Assembly: GCA_015058015.1 (NCBI GenBank)
Contig: SVDM01000005.1
Coordinates: forward strand, 62,001-126,000
From: Lachnospiraceae bacterium
GTDB taxonomy: Bacteria; Bacillota; Clostridia; Lachnospirales; Lachnospiraceae
Length of the DNA stretch: 64,000 nt
Reading direction: 5' to 3'
The notes beneath the pieces were generated by a model, which made no database searches, had not been told where the DNA came from, and worked only from the letters and a program-made list of their open reading frames with translations. This document shows, in pieces, positions 49,297 to 57,306 of the stretch (the stretch's first letter is position 1; every line of letters begins with the position of its first letter). Position numbers and translations under genes: made by a program.

Positions 49297-50769
49297 TTAA
49301 CTTAAAGCGTTTGGCAGTGCGTTCGGGTCAAACTCAATGACATCCTCGATATATTCTGCCGGTGTGTACGGTGTGATGTACTGGTGGAATGTCAGCTTGC
49401 CGTTAAGCAAGTCAGTTGTCGGGTTCTCATCTTCATTGAATACGATCTCGTATCTTGCACAAATGTCACGCGCTACGAAGCCGTTGCCGCGAACATTCTC
49501 TGAATCTACGATTGATTCAATAAGGCGCTTATTAGCCGGGCTGTCTACCTTCTGGAAGTAGGTAAGGATAAATGTATTTGCGGCCCAGGAAAGGAATCTG
49601 CGAACACTAAACCATCTATCCTTGGGATCAGTTGTTCCCGGATAAGCTGCTGTATTGTTGCCCCAAAGTCTAAAGCCGTTCATATTAAGCCATGTAGCTA
49701 CTCCGAAGCTGTTGATCGTATTTGCCTGGTCCTGATCTAAAATAACCTCTGTACCATCTTCAAGCACTGCCTTTGAAATAGGAACAGTCTTGTTGGAAGG
49801 TGATACGTTCGGTGTATCGTCGTTGACAGCATCAGTATAGGCTGTTAATGCTGCTGCCATGGAAGAACCGGAATATACAGTCTCGCCTACTGCTGCAAAG
49901 GGCCATACTGCGTAAGCGTTTGCGTCGGAAACTGCCTGTGCTTCCTTCTTGGTCTTAACGTCTGTATACTTCTTTGCTCCTGTTGCGCTTGAATCAATGT
50001 CTATGATCGTTACGCACTTGAATACGCCGTTGATTTCCTTTGTCTTAGCCTGTAATGCCGCGGAAACTGTAGCGTTCTTTGAAAATCTAGGTGCAATAAG
50101 GATTCCCGGTGTCATGTTGAACTTCGGGAAGATCTGGCGGATTACTTCAAGTCCGCTCTCTGCGCCTGTTGTGGTATCTACACCGCCTACGATATCGACT
50201 GCGGTAACTGCTGCCGGGTTAACCTTATTACCTGCTACAGTAATGTTTGTAGCTGCCTGTGCTGCTGCTGATACCATGATAAAGTTTGCTGTGCCGTCAT
50301 TGTTAAACTGTACAATGTAATCTTCGCCTCTTACGAGGGTTTCGGGTGTTTCTCCGGGGATTGTTACTGTAAGGGCTGAATCAATGATTAAGCCTACTTC
50401 CTCTAATACAGCTACATTGCTGTTAACCTGGATTGTTCCTCCTGTTAACGCTGTCTTGTGTCCTGTCTTTGACGGGTCAAGTACGTTGATAAGTACTACA
50501 GGGCCGGTACCTACTACCTGGAATGTGGCCGCAATAGCTTCGCAAAGTGTGTATTTTGCAAAATCATTACTAAACCCTACCGCCTGTACTGCTTCTGCGT
50601 AATTATTAGCCAGAATAGGCTTATTAACTGCGTCGGCAAAATTTTCTCCCAGCATATTAACCGGTGCTGTACCTACGATAACCTGCAATCCTGCCGTGCC
50701 TAAGATGGGCGCGATCATACTTGTTGGTACTTCACTGGTGTACACGCCATGCTTGTAAGTGCTGCTCAT
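49297..50769 (-). CDS. Tail sheath protein (FI-like)
   Basis: The 490-residue product matches contractile sheaths: 'YKHGVYTSEVPTSMIAPILG', 'VVIGTAPVN'-type start, a variable insert (about 150-230), and the conserved C-terminal half with 'GSSMAAALTAYTDAVNDD', 'WSVRRFLSWAANTFILTYFQ'-type text ('DRWFSVRRFLSWAANTFI') and 'LTFHQYITPYTPAEYIEDV'. It proves the phage has a contractile tail. Confidence 0.93.
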   Translation of the reverse strand: MSSTYKHGVYTSEVPTSMIAPILGTAGLQVIVGTAPVNMLGENFADAVNKPILANNYAEAVQAVGFSNDFAKYTLCEAIAATFQVVGTGPVVLINVLDPSKTGHKTALTGGTIQVNSNVAVLEEVGLIIDSALTVTIPGETPETLVRGEDYIVQFNNDGTANFIMVSAAAQAATNITVAGNKVNPAAVTAVDIVGGVDTTTGAESGLEVIRQIFPKFNMTPGILIAPRFSKNATVSAALQAKTKEINGVFKCVTIIDIDSSATGAKKYTDVKTKKEAQAVSDANAYAVWPFAAVGETVYSGSSMAAALTAYTDAVNDDTPNVSPSNKTVPISKAVLEDGTEVILDQDQANTINSFGVATWLNMNGFRLWGNNTAAYPGTTDPKDRWFSVRRFLSWAANTFILTYFQKVDSPANKRLIESIVDSENVRGNGFVARDICARYEIVFNEDENPTTDLLNGKLTFHQYITPYTPAEYIEDVIEFDPNALPNALS

Positions 50770-50785
50770 GCTTATTTACCTCCTG

Positions 50786-51106
50786 TTATTGAAATTCAGA
50801 CTTAAGCTGTCTGTATAATATCGCCTCCGCTGTACCAGCGGTTTCTAACTTCTTGCGCATCTCCGCAAATTTCTCTGTCGATACGATAAGGGAAGCTGCC
50901 AATGGATGATCTTTTACAAAGTCCTTAAGCATATCAGGAAGATCACCCGTGAATACGGTGTACTGACGAACTACGCCGCGTACACTTGGGCCGCAATAAA
51001 CTACCGGCCCTGCTGCCGCCTGTCCTACTTTTGACACAGGCTTTTCCTCAACCTTTGCCTCTGTCTTAACTGCCGGCGTATCTTTACTCGTGGTCTTTTT
51101 ACTCAT
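50786..51106 (-). CDS. Small phage protein upstream of sheath, unknown function
   Basis: The 106-residue product has a Lys/Thr/Glu-rich N-terminal arm (1-45) and a compact domain 'YCGPSVRGVVRQYTVFTGDLPDML' (in part). It is set to start at 51106 by AAGGAGCGAAGAC; upstream extension overlaps the previous gene. The position is that of small connector or tail-completion proteins, but no family is recognised. Confidence 0.7.
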   Translation of the reverse strand: MSKKTTSKDTPAVKTEAKVEEKPVSKVGQAAAGPVVYCGPSVRGVVRQYTVFTGDLPDMLKDFVKDHPLAASLIVSTEKFAEMRKKLETAGTAEAILYRQLKSEFQ

Positions 51107-51117
51107 GTCTTCGCTCC

Positions 51118-51645
51118 TTATAGTAGCTCTGATAGTGCTGTGTCCTGTGTCATAGCCGGTGCCGTGCAGATAAGTGTTACCGCTCCGAAATAATACGGCG
51201 CCGTGTCGTCTACCTGCATAGCCCATGTGACGGGTTTTAATATAGTAAATGCACCCCCAAAATACGGATGTGTGCATATTTGCTGTATGATAGTCTCTTT
51301 AATGTTCACTACATCGAAATAGCCCTCGCGGGCTTTTCCGGTGTCATAGCAACATATGATAATACTGAAATCTACTATCTGTGGGCTGTCGTCGTCCTTG
51401 ATCTGGCCGCCTGTCATTTGAACTACGATATACGGTGCTGGTGCGTCGTTGGTATCTGCGTCAACGTCGTTATCTTCCGGGACCGGAAGGTCTTGCTTGT
51501 AAAACGTCAATGGTTTCTTACCCTGCTGCCCTATGAACTTTCTATCTTTAAATAGCTCTTTAAGCATTTCGATGAGTGCGTCCTGACACAGCTCCGGCGT
51601 TCTGCCTATGTTTGCCTGTTCAACCGAAGTAAGATAATCTCTCAT
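51118..51645 (-). CDS. Tail terminator/neck-like protein
   Basis: The 175-residue product has 'YIVVQMTGGQIKDDDSPQIVDFSIIICCYD', split, reminiscent of phage tail terminator or tail-completion folds, in the right place between the head-tail joining genes and sheath. No precise family; function is inferred from synteny. Confidence 0.6.
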   Translation of the reverse strand: MRDYLTSVEQANIGRTPELCQDALIEMLKELFKDRKFIGQQGKKPLTFYKQDLPVPEDNDVDADTNDAPAPYIVVQMTGGQIKDDDSPQIVDFSIIICCYDTGKAREGYFDVVNIKETIIQQICTHPYFGGAFTILKPVTWAMQVDDTAPYYFGAVTLICTAPAMTQDTALSELL

Positions 51646-51648
51646 GTC

Positions 51649-52344
51649 TTATATCCTTCCTGCCCTTGCAAGCACTTTATCTACCTGTTCGTCAAGCCTC
51701 TTTGCTAAAAACTCTTCAACTTTCGGCTCTACATCCGGCCATATGGTACTGTGCATAGCTGATGCCGACGGACTACCCATTGTCATTAGCTTTTCAACTC
51801 TGCCGTTGGTCTTCCATCTCGGCTTACCGCTCTTTACGGTTCTTTTCTCCCCTATGTCTGATCCTTCGATTCTTTGTACCATGCCGACGTGTCCAGACTT
51901 AAATTCAAGCACAAAGCCTTTACTAAGCCTTACGGACCCGGTTAAAGGCTTCATGGGGTTAGCTTTAAGAACTTTACCCTTTGTTACCTTCCCGGCCCTG
52001 GCTATTGCCGCCGGTCCGGTGTAAACTCCCTTGGGCGAATACTTAAAATATGCAAGGTCATTTCTCATGCTTGCTATGTGTAATGTCGCCCATAAACTTG
52101 TATTGCTGGCTTTCTTTTTCTGAACAAGCTCCTTAAGGTGCTTTTGCCCTGCTGCATTAACAGCATACCGGGCTTTTGCCTTGGCAATCATTAGCTTCCT
52201 TGCTTCTCTCGCCGTGGCGTTGATAGCAACCTTGATCGCCGCTGGGGTTTTATTCTTAAGGTCCCCTAAAGCCTGTGATACTTCTTCTGCTCCGTCTACG
52301 GTGATCGTAAGATTTTCGCCATTGTAAGTTACATTACCTGCCAT
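51649..52344 (-). CDS. Minor tail/head-tail connector protein Z-like
   Basis: The 231-residue basic product has 'ITVDGAEEVSQALGDLKNKTP' and 'INATAREARKLMIAKAKARYAV', the minor tail protein Z (gpZ) pattern of lambda-like phages. It overlaps the upstream gene by one base (TAATG). Confidence 0.8.
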   Translation of the reverse strand: MAGNVTYNGENLTITVDGAEEVSQALGDLKNKTPAAIKVAINATAREARKLMIAKAKARYAVNAAGQKHLKELVQKKKASNTSLWATLHIASMRNDLAYFKYSPKGVYTGPAAIARAGKVTKGKVLKANPMKPLTGSVRLSKGFVLEFKSGHVGMVQRIEGSDIGEKRTVKSGKPRWKTNGRVEKLMTMGSPSASAMHSTIWPDVEPKVEEFLAKRLDEQVDKVLARAGRI

Positions 52345-52760
52345 TACTGTCTTACCCTCTCCATAGTCATGCGGTATACTCCCGCATCGTCTTCGCAGTG
52401 AAGTATCTTGTAGGTGCGCTTGTGGTCTGTTCCCTCGTCCAGTACAAGGTATTTACCTACTTTCGGCTTCGGGCCGTAGTCCTTTGCTTTGATATACAGT
52501 ATCGTGTGCGCATTGTATAAGCCCATGTCAAAGTTTTGCTTTGCTCCGGCTTCCCAATGCGCTGCGTGTTGCCTAACATCATCCTCTTCAATAATGACAA
52601 GGTACTCTGTGCCGTCTACTTTATGCAATTCTGCGTGTTCGTCGCCGTCGAAAAAAGTGAGGTCGATGTCTGCTGCCGCATACTCTTTGAATGTCGGCAG
52701 AGGAAAGTCTTCTAACTCTCTTTCTTCTCCGTAGATCTGATTGTATTCGATCAGTGCCAT
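52344..52760 (-). CDS. Head-tail joining protein (putative)
   Basis: The 138-residue product is acidic with 'YLVIIEEDDVRQHAAHWEAGA' and a C-terminal beta segment 'HKRTYKILHCEDDAGVYRMTME', compatible with a head-completion/stopper protein by position. The start at 52760 follows GGAGGCACTT; the ATG five codons upstream lacks a site. No family recognised. Confidence 0.65.
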   Translation of the reverse strand: MALIEYNQIYGEERELEDFPLPTFKEYAAADIDLTFFDGDEHAELHKVDGTEYLVIIEEDDVRQHAAHWEAGAKQNFDMGLYNAHTILYIKAKDYGPKPKVGKYLVLDEGTDHKRTYKILHCEDDAGVYRMTMERVRQ

Positions 52761-52779
52761 AAGTGCCTCCGTCAAAATT

Positions 52780-52806
52780 GCCCCGCCCAGGTTTACCGGG
52801 CAGGGC
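52780..52806 (-). terminator. Attenuator after the major capsid gene
   Basis: On the minus strand GCCC-T-GCCC pairs with GGGC-G-GGGC around a short loop, followed by AATTTTG. It stands 25 bases after the capsid stop. Confidence 0.65.
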
Positions 52807-52831
52807 TTTGAAAAAAAATAAGGAAAGGATC

Positions 52832-53884
52832 CTATAATACTGTTGCTACTAACCAGGAATCCGCCTTGTCGGGTACCGGAAGCGGATGTGCCTGAACCTC
52901 GATCATCCTTCTGTCGGGGTGATGCTCGATATATGATCTAAGCAATCTTGCTGTCTGTGCAGTCACCCAGTTCTTTGATTCGTCGTCAATATATGTGCAA
53001 GCTCCATAAGCCATCATAAAGTTAGGCTGTGAAGAAATAAGAACGACTTTGTTATCCGGGATAAGAGGTAATGTGGCCGGATTTGAAGGATCTGTCCAGT
53101 CGTCATAATATACTTCTGCATACTCGTAAATGTCGATGTTAGGCTTGTTAAGGTGCCCGATATAACGCACTCCATTGGGAAGGTCTTTAGGCTGAATAAG
53201 TCCCATGTCAATACGTCTGTTGTCAAGTACCTTCTGAACGTCGGCATCTGCTAAGAAGGCACGGAGCGCGCTCTTACCCATGATCGCCATATCTACGTTT
53301 GTAAATCCGTTCCGGAGTGTAGTGTCTACCCAGTCTTCAAGGTTATCGAGGATCTTTGCGGAAGTGCCGCCCCACTTATTATTACCTGTAAGGGTAACTG
53401 TATTTGTGAAGTTAAAGTCGATTACTTCATTAACTCCCTCGCCTACTACGGGGATCTGTCCTGTTACGATAGCCTGTACTGCCATCCACTCTTCGCGACG
53501 TGTGGTAGCATCGTTAAGTCTGTTGTACTCGTCTGTAAGTTTCTGTGCTGCCCTCTGTGCAGGTGTCATTCCGCTGTATAACTCTTCTCCAGGAAGTCTG
53601 CTCATGAGCTGATCTGCTGTAGTAACGTCATAAGGATTTACCAGGGGCGGCTTATAGCTCTCTGTTGTGAATCCTGCATCTCTAAGTACCTTGCCGCCGC
53701 TTCTGGGATGTACGAAAGCTGCCATGCGGCGATCACCCTTCTTGATATCAATGTCTACTCTCTCTGTCGCGAAAGGCTTAACATTGGTGAAGAACTTATC
53801 GCGGAAAAAAGTGTGTACCGGCGGGGCTATTCTTACTACCTCGGCTAAATACCTTGGTGTGTAAATGTTTACTTCGTTTGGCAT
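52832..53884 (-). CDS. Major capsid protein (lambda gpE-like)
   Basis: The 350-residue product belongs to the lambda gpE-type HK97-fold capsid family: 'FFRDKFFTNVKPFATERVDID' in parts, 'PPLVNPYDVTTADQLMSRLPGEE' in parts, 'MTPAQRAAQKLTDEYNRLNDATTRREEWM' in parts, 'DNRRIDMGLIQPKDLPNGVRYIG' and 'NKVVLISSQ'. It is the structural shell. GGAGGGAATTAGACA precedes the ATG. Confidence 0.93.
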   Translation of the reverse strand: MPNEVNIYTPRYLAEVVRIAPPVHTFFRDKFFTNVKPFATERVDIDIKKGDRRMAAFVHPRSGGKVLRDAGFTTESYKPPLVNPYDVTTADQLMSRLPGEELYSGMTPAQRAAQKLTDEYNRLNDATTRREEWMAVQAIVTGQIPVVGEGVNEVIDFNFTNTVTLTGNNKWGGTSAKILDNLEDWVDTTLRNGFTNVDMAIMGKSALRAFLADADVQKVLDNRRIDMGLIQPKDLPNGVRYIGHLNKPNIDIYEYAEVYYDDWTDPSNPATLPLIPDNKVVLISSQPNFMMAYGACTYIDDESKNWVTAQTARLLRSYIEHHPDRRMIEVQAHPLPVPDKADSWLVATVL

Positions 53885-53904
53885 TGTCTAATTCCCTCCT
53901 TTGA

Positions 53905-54252
53905 TTACTTTAAAAAGATTCCGATGTTGCGGAAAGCAACCTCTACATCTGCTGCGGTTACGTTCTCTTCGTAGGCTAATTTATCTGCAAAAAACTCGCC
54001 TGTAAGATATATTGTAACGTCCTCATTCTGCTTTGCGCTGTCTGCTGCGATTCCGTATAATCCTTCGACTGATACGGTTCCACTTGATTCTGTTACCTTT
54101 GCAGCTTTGCCTGAGCTATTCAGCTTAACGGGTGCGCCTGCTGCAAGTGCTGATGCTGCGGTCTTTACTGCTGTAATTACCGGGATAGTTGTACCGGCAA
54201 GCAAATAATCAGGTGTCATTGCAAAATCCTGTCTTGCTAAGTCCATACTCAT
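53905..54252 (-). CDS. Head decoration protein (gpD-like)
   Basis: The 115-residue product has 'PDYLLAGTTIPVITAVKTAASALAAGAPVKLN' in parts and 'GLYGIAADSAKQNEDVTIYLTGEFF' in parts, the gpD/HDPD beta-tulip type. It trimerises on the capsid and stabilises it. AGGAGG lies 9 bases before the first ATG. Confidence 0.88.
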   Translation of the reverse strand: MSMDLARQDFAMTPDYLLAGTTIPVITAVKTAASALAAGAPVKLNSSGKAAKVTESSGTVSVEGLYGIAADSAKQNEDVTIYLTGEFFADKLAYEENVTAADVEVAFRNIGIFLK

Positions 54253-54267
54253 GGTTATGTTCCTCCT

Positions 54268-54645
54268 TTACTTGTTCTGTGCTACTGTATGCAGTGCATC
54301 CATAAATTCATCCTGCTGCTGGCTATCTGTAGCTTCCTGCGCTACTTCTTCCATGCCGCTGTCTGAAATGTCCTGCGCTATGCCACTGATAAATGCGTTC
54401 TTAGCGTTGTTTTCTGCTGCCTTGGCGTTTTTAATAAGCTCCATAGCAAACTCTGACGCATTAATTGGCTTCTCGTACTTTGCCTTATTAGCGAAGTCTT
54501 CTGAACCGGCTACGCACATTTCTTCAATGTCCTTGATTCTCTGGCGTTCGATGTTAGCTGCCTTTTCTGCTGCCGCCGCCTCGATCTGTCCAACCAGTTC
54601 CGGGTATGACTGTCGCAGGTCGTCCACGGTTTTAATGTTGTCCAT
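54268..54645 (-). CDS. Nested scaffold protein (Nu3-like)
   Basis: An internal ATG (54643-54645) follows AGGAGG with 9 bases, within the protease gene and in the same frame. It would yield a 125-residue product equal to the C-terminus, rich in Glu/Ala helices ('IEAAAAEKAANIERQRIKDIEE' in part, 'AMELIKNAKAAENNAKNAF'). This copies lambda gpC/Nu3, where the scaffold is translated from inside the protease. Confidence 0.75.
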   Translation of the reverse strand: MDNIKTVDDLRQSYPELVGQIEAAAAEKAANIERQRIKDIEEMCVAGSEDFANKAKYEKPINASEFAMELIKNAKAAENNAKNAFISGIAQDISDSGMEEVAQEATDSQQQDEFMDALHTVAQNK

Positions 54646-55404
54646 GCTCTTGTCCTCCTGTCTGTTTGTAGTGTCTACCGGCTCATTGTCCGGGTTTGTA
54701 TTTACAACACAATCGGCGGCGGGGGCTGCTGCCGCATTGTCCTGTACGAATTTGGGCGCATCGTCAAACGGTATGCTTGTCTCGATGCTGTTTACGAAGA
54801 GTAAACCGCCACGGTTTTCAATAACTGCTTCGTCCTCTTCGTCGTCAATAAGTTCATCCACATAGCCGTTAGCCTTTGCCTCTGCTCCGGTAAACCAGCT
54901 TGTGTTGTCCATCTGCTCCGCAACCTCTTCTTTATCGCGTCCTGTTTTCTTTGCATACAGGGTGATAATGTTCTCCCTGATTGCTGATAATGCGTCAAGG
55001 TACTGCTGAATCGTTGTTGCGTCTGCATAACCAAACAATCCCATCTTTACGGGATGGATCATATATGTACTGTCATTTGCTGCTATAACTTTAGAGCAGT
55101 GACAAGCTATTATGGTGGCGGCACTGGCGCACAGTCCGTCTATCTTAGCTATTACGTTAGCCTTGCACTGCTCTAACATATTACCTATTGCTGTTGCGGC
55201 GAACACATCTCCGCCCCCGGAATTAATACGTACCGTTATCTCCTGTACATCTCCCAGGGCGTTCAGCTCATCTGCAAACTGTTTAGGGGTTACTTCATCT
55301 CCCCACCAGCTTGTATCTGATATGTCGCCATATAAAAGCAGTTCCGCACTGTCAGCTGTCTGATTGCGGAACTGCCAGAACTTCTTTGCTTTTGGTTTTG
55401 GCAT
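54268..55404 (-). CDS. Head maturation protease (ClpP/S14-like) with scaffold tail
   Basis: The 378-residue product has a ClpP-like domain (about 1-200): 'WWGDEVTPKQFADELNAL' then 'VRINSGGGDVFAATAIGNML' (oxyanion), the nucleophile Ser in 'DGLCASAATIIACH' (S in ASA), His in 'YMIHPVKMGLFG', and 'YAKKTGRDKEEV' helix. The C-terminal 125 residues are a helical, acidic scaffold. It is set to start at 55404 by AAAGGAGG; portal ends one base earlier. It clips portal and capsid in head maturation. Confidence 0.9.
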   Translation of the reverse strand: MPKPKAKKFWQFRNQTADSAELLLYGDISDTSWWGDEVTPKQFADELNALGDVQEITVRINSGGGDVFAATAIGNMLEQCKANVIAKIDGLCASAATIIACHCSKVIAANDSTYMIHPVKMGLFGYADATTIQQYLDALSAIRENIITLYAKKTGRDKEEVAEQMDNTSWFTGAEAKANGYVDELIDDEEDEAVIENRGGLLFVNSIETSIPFDDAPKFVQDNAAAAPAADCVVNTNPDNEPVDTTNRQEDKSMDNIKTVDDLRQSYPELVGQIEAAAAEKAANIERQRIKDIEEMCVAGSEDFANKAKYEKPINASEFAMELIKNAKAAENNAKNAFISGIAQDISDSGMEEVAQEATDSQQQDEFMDALHTVAQNK

Positions 55405-55405
55405 T

Positions 55406-57058
55406 TTACATCCTCCTTTGTCTCTCCGGCTCTTCCGGATCCGGTGCCGGTGGTCTTTGTATCGGTTGTGGCTGCGGTGCTGACTGGGCCTTTTCCGGCG
55501 GATTGATAATGTCGTCAACTTCCTTTTTCAGCTTAGCTTCGATAACTCTCTGACGGATATTTCTGTTGTAATCTCCACCCGTCATCGATGCTGTCTCTTC
55601 CTGAGCGGTACTGAATCCTGCCTCGACTCTCTTAGTCGCCGCTTCTACTTCATGCACCGGATTAAGGTTCGTACGTGCCGGTCCATTCCAGCTGCAAGTC
55701 GTATATGCTTTTTTAATCGCCGGGTCTGCAAAGAACCCTGGCGCATTGATTCTGCCTCTGGCTACTGCTTCCGTAAACCATTCTTCATAAATAGGTGCGC
55801 AGAAGTCATCTGTGAACCAATCTCTTTGCATCTGGCAGCTTCTCCAGAACTCATTCAGTGCGCCTCGTGCAGCTGAATAGGATGATACGAACTGCTTAAA
55901 TAATACTTCCGGCGGGATTTCTAAGGCTGCCCCGATCTGCTTGATCATCGCATCTGTGAAATTATCAAACCCTGTGCTCGGGTGTTTAGGATCTGCGAAC
56001 TGCACCTCTTCGCCCGGGTTAAGAGATACTATGGCACCCGGTCCCAGCTCGATGCTGCTCTGGTCTGCCTGATCTATTAACTCCTGCGGCGGTAACATCT
56101 CGCCGAATGGCCGTCCGTCATCAGCTGTCTGCGATTGAACAAACACGGTAAACATTGCACTTAGCACTGCTGCCGTTATCTCTGCATCCGTATAACGTCC
56201 CAGTTGTTTCAAAGATTCAAGTACCGGGGCGAGGATTGGTACTCCTCGCTTCTGCCCAACTCGTTCTCTGTTCATAACGTGCAATACGTTTCTTCGTCCC
56301 GTCATGGAACCGTAAGCTTCTACTCTCACCCACTTTGCAGGTGCGGTTATATTAAATGTACTTGAGAGCGGGTGTCGGTTACATATCCAGTATGCTATCA
56401 CCATACCATCTTTGTCGGTTTCTACTCCCTGGACTATCTGTTCTACATGGTGTCCGTCAACATCGCAGGGCGCTAACCTGTCGTAACCATCCGGGCTGGA
56501 TATCCTGTCTGCTTCTATAAGCCGTATTCTTAAACTGTACGGCTGTCCGATGGTCTCTTTTACCGGAAGTAGCACAATCGCATCTCCGTTCATCAGATAA
56601 GAGAAGAATGCGAGTTGCTGGAGCATATAGAAATTGTCTATTCTTTCAGCATCACATACCGGCGTGTCAGCCCATAAAGCAAACTCCCTGATGATCTGTT
56701 TCTGTAATTTCTCCGCTTCATCGTCTGTAATACCTAAAAACTCCGCATCTATCTGTGGGGCCGGCATAAGTCCTCCGGCGACTACGTTTGTTCGCAGTGT
56801 CTTAAGCGCTGCTGTCGCTACCGGTATACCCATGTAGGCGTCACGGCTTCTTTGTCTTAATACGTCTACATTATCTTCAATATCTTCTTTTGCGCTTCCG
56901 CCGCCATACATCCAGCCACGCATACTCTTTTTAGTCTGGTTTGCGCCGTAATTTCCGTAACCGGAGTCCACGAAAGAAAGGGTTGCTCTTGCATATTCCC
57001 TTTTAGCCGCATGGATCGGTGCCACGGCTCTTATTACTTTATCAATGATATTTGCCAT
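55406..57058 (-). CDS. Portal protein (lambda type)
   Basis: The 550-residue product is the lambda-family portal: 'VDVLRQRSRDAYMGIPVATAALKTLRTNVVAGGLM' in parts, 'QLAFFSYLMNGDAIVLLPVK', 'HVMNRERVGQKRGVPILAPVLESLKQLGRYTDAEI' in parts, 'AALEIPPEVLFKQFVSSYSAARGALNEFWR' in parts. The last 40 residues are Pro/Gln-rich. It forms the 12-mer gate for packaging. Its stop TAA is one base before the next ATG. Confidence 0.95.
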   Translation of the reverse strand: MANIIDKVIRAVAPIHAAKREYARATLSFVDSGYGNYGANQTKKSMRGWMYGGGSAKEDIEDNVDVLRQRSRDAYMGIPVATAALKTLRTNVVAGGLMPAPQIDAEFLGITDDEAEKLQKQIIREFALWADTPVCDAERIDNFYMLQQLAFFSYLMNGDAIVLLPVKETIGQPYSLRIRLIEADRISSPDGYDRLAPCDVDGHHVEQIVQGVETDKDGMVIAYWICNRHPLSSTFNITAPAKWVRVEAYGSMTGRRNVLHVMNRERVGQKRGVPILAPVLESLKQLGRYTDAEITAAVLSAMFTVFVQSQTADDGRPFGEMLPPQELIDQADQSSIELGPGAIVSLNPGEEVQFADPKHPSTGFDNFTDAMIKQIGAALEIPPEVLFKQFVSSYSAARGALNEFWRSCQMQRDWFTDDFCAPIYEEWFTEAVARGRINAPGFFADPAIKKAYTTCSWNGPARTNLNPVHEVEAATKRVEAGFSTAQEETASMTGGDYNRNIRQRVIEAKLKKEVDDIINPPEKAQSAPQPQPIQRPPAPDPEEPERQRRM

Positions 57059-57067
57059 GATATCCTC

Positions 57068-57304
57068 CTACACATCTCGTGCTACAAACCGGTACAGTCT
57101 GTTCCTTCCGCCGCTTTTCTCTTCGGCTTCAGCTTCAGCTAATCTCGCCGCCCAGTATTCCATCTCTTTTCTTACCGCCTCTAAGTCCGCTCTGGTAAGC
57201 ATCCTGGTCCCTATCTGGTACCTTTGTCCGGTCGCTATAGCTTCTTCGGCATCCATCCATACTTTTAATTTTCTTTTGCACGTTTCCTTGTCGAATATTG
57301 CCAT
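57068..57304 (-). CDS. gpW/DUF6148-like head-tail connector
   Basis: The 78-residue product has 'ATGQRYQIGTRMLTRADLEAVRKEMEYW' in parts, a Thr-Arg-Ala-Asp-Leu motif of the gpW-like DUF6148 family. It sits between terL and portal as in lambda (gpA-gpW-gpB). gpW plugs the portal to keep DNA in. Confidence 0.8.
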   Translation of the reverse strand: MAIFDKETCKRKLKVWMDAEEAIATGQRYQIGTRMLTRADLEAVRKEMEYWAARLAEAEAEEKSGGRNRLYRFVARDV

Positions 57305-57306
57305 TA

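Noticed and set aside
55405..55518. 38-codon upstream extension of the head protease
   Set aside because: It overlaps the portal gene, is very basic, and lacks a ribosome site, unlike the ATG at 55404.
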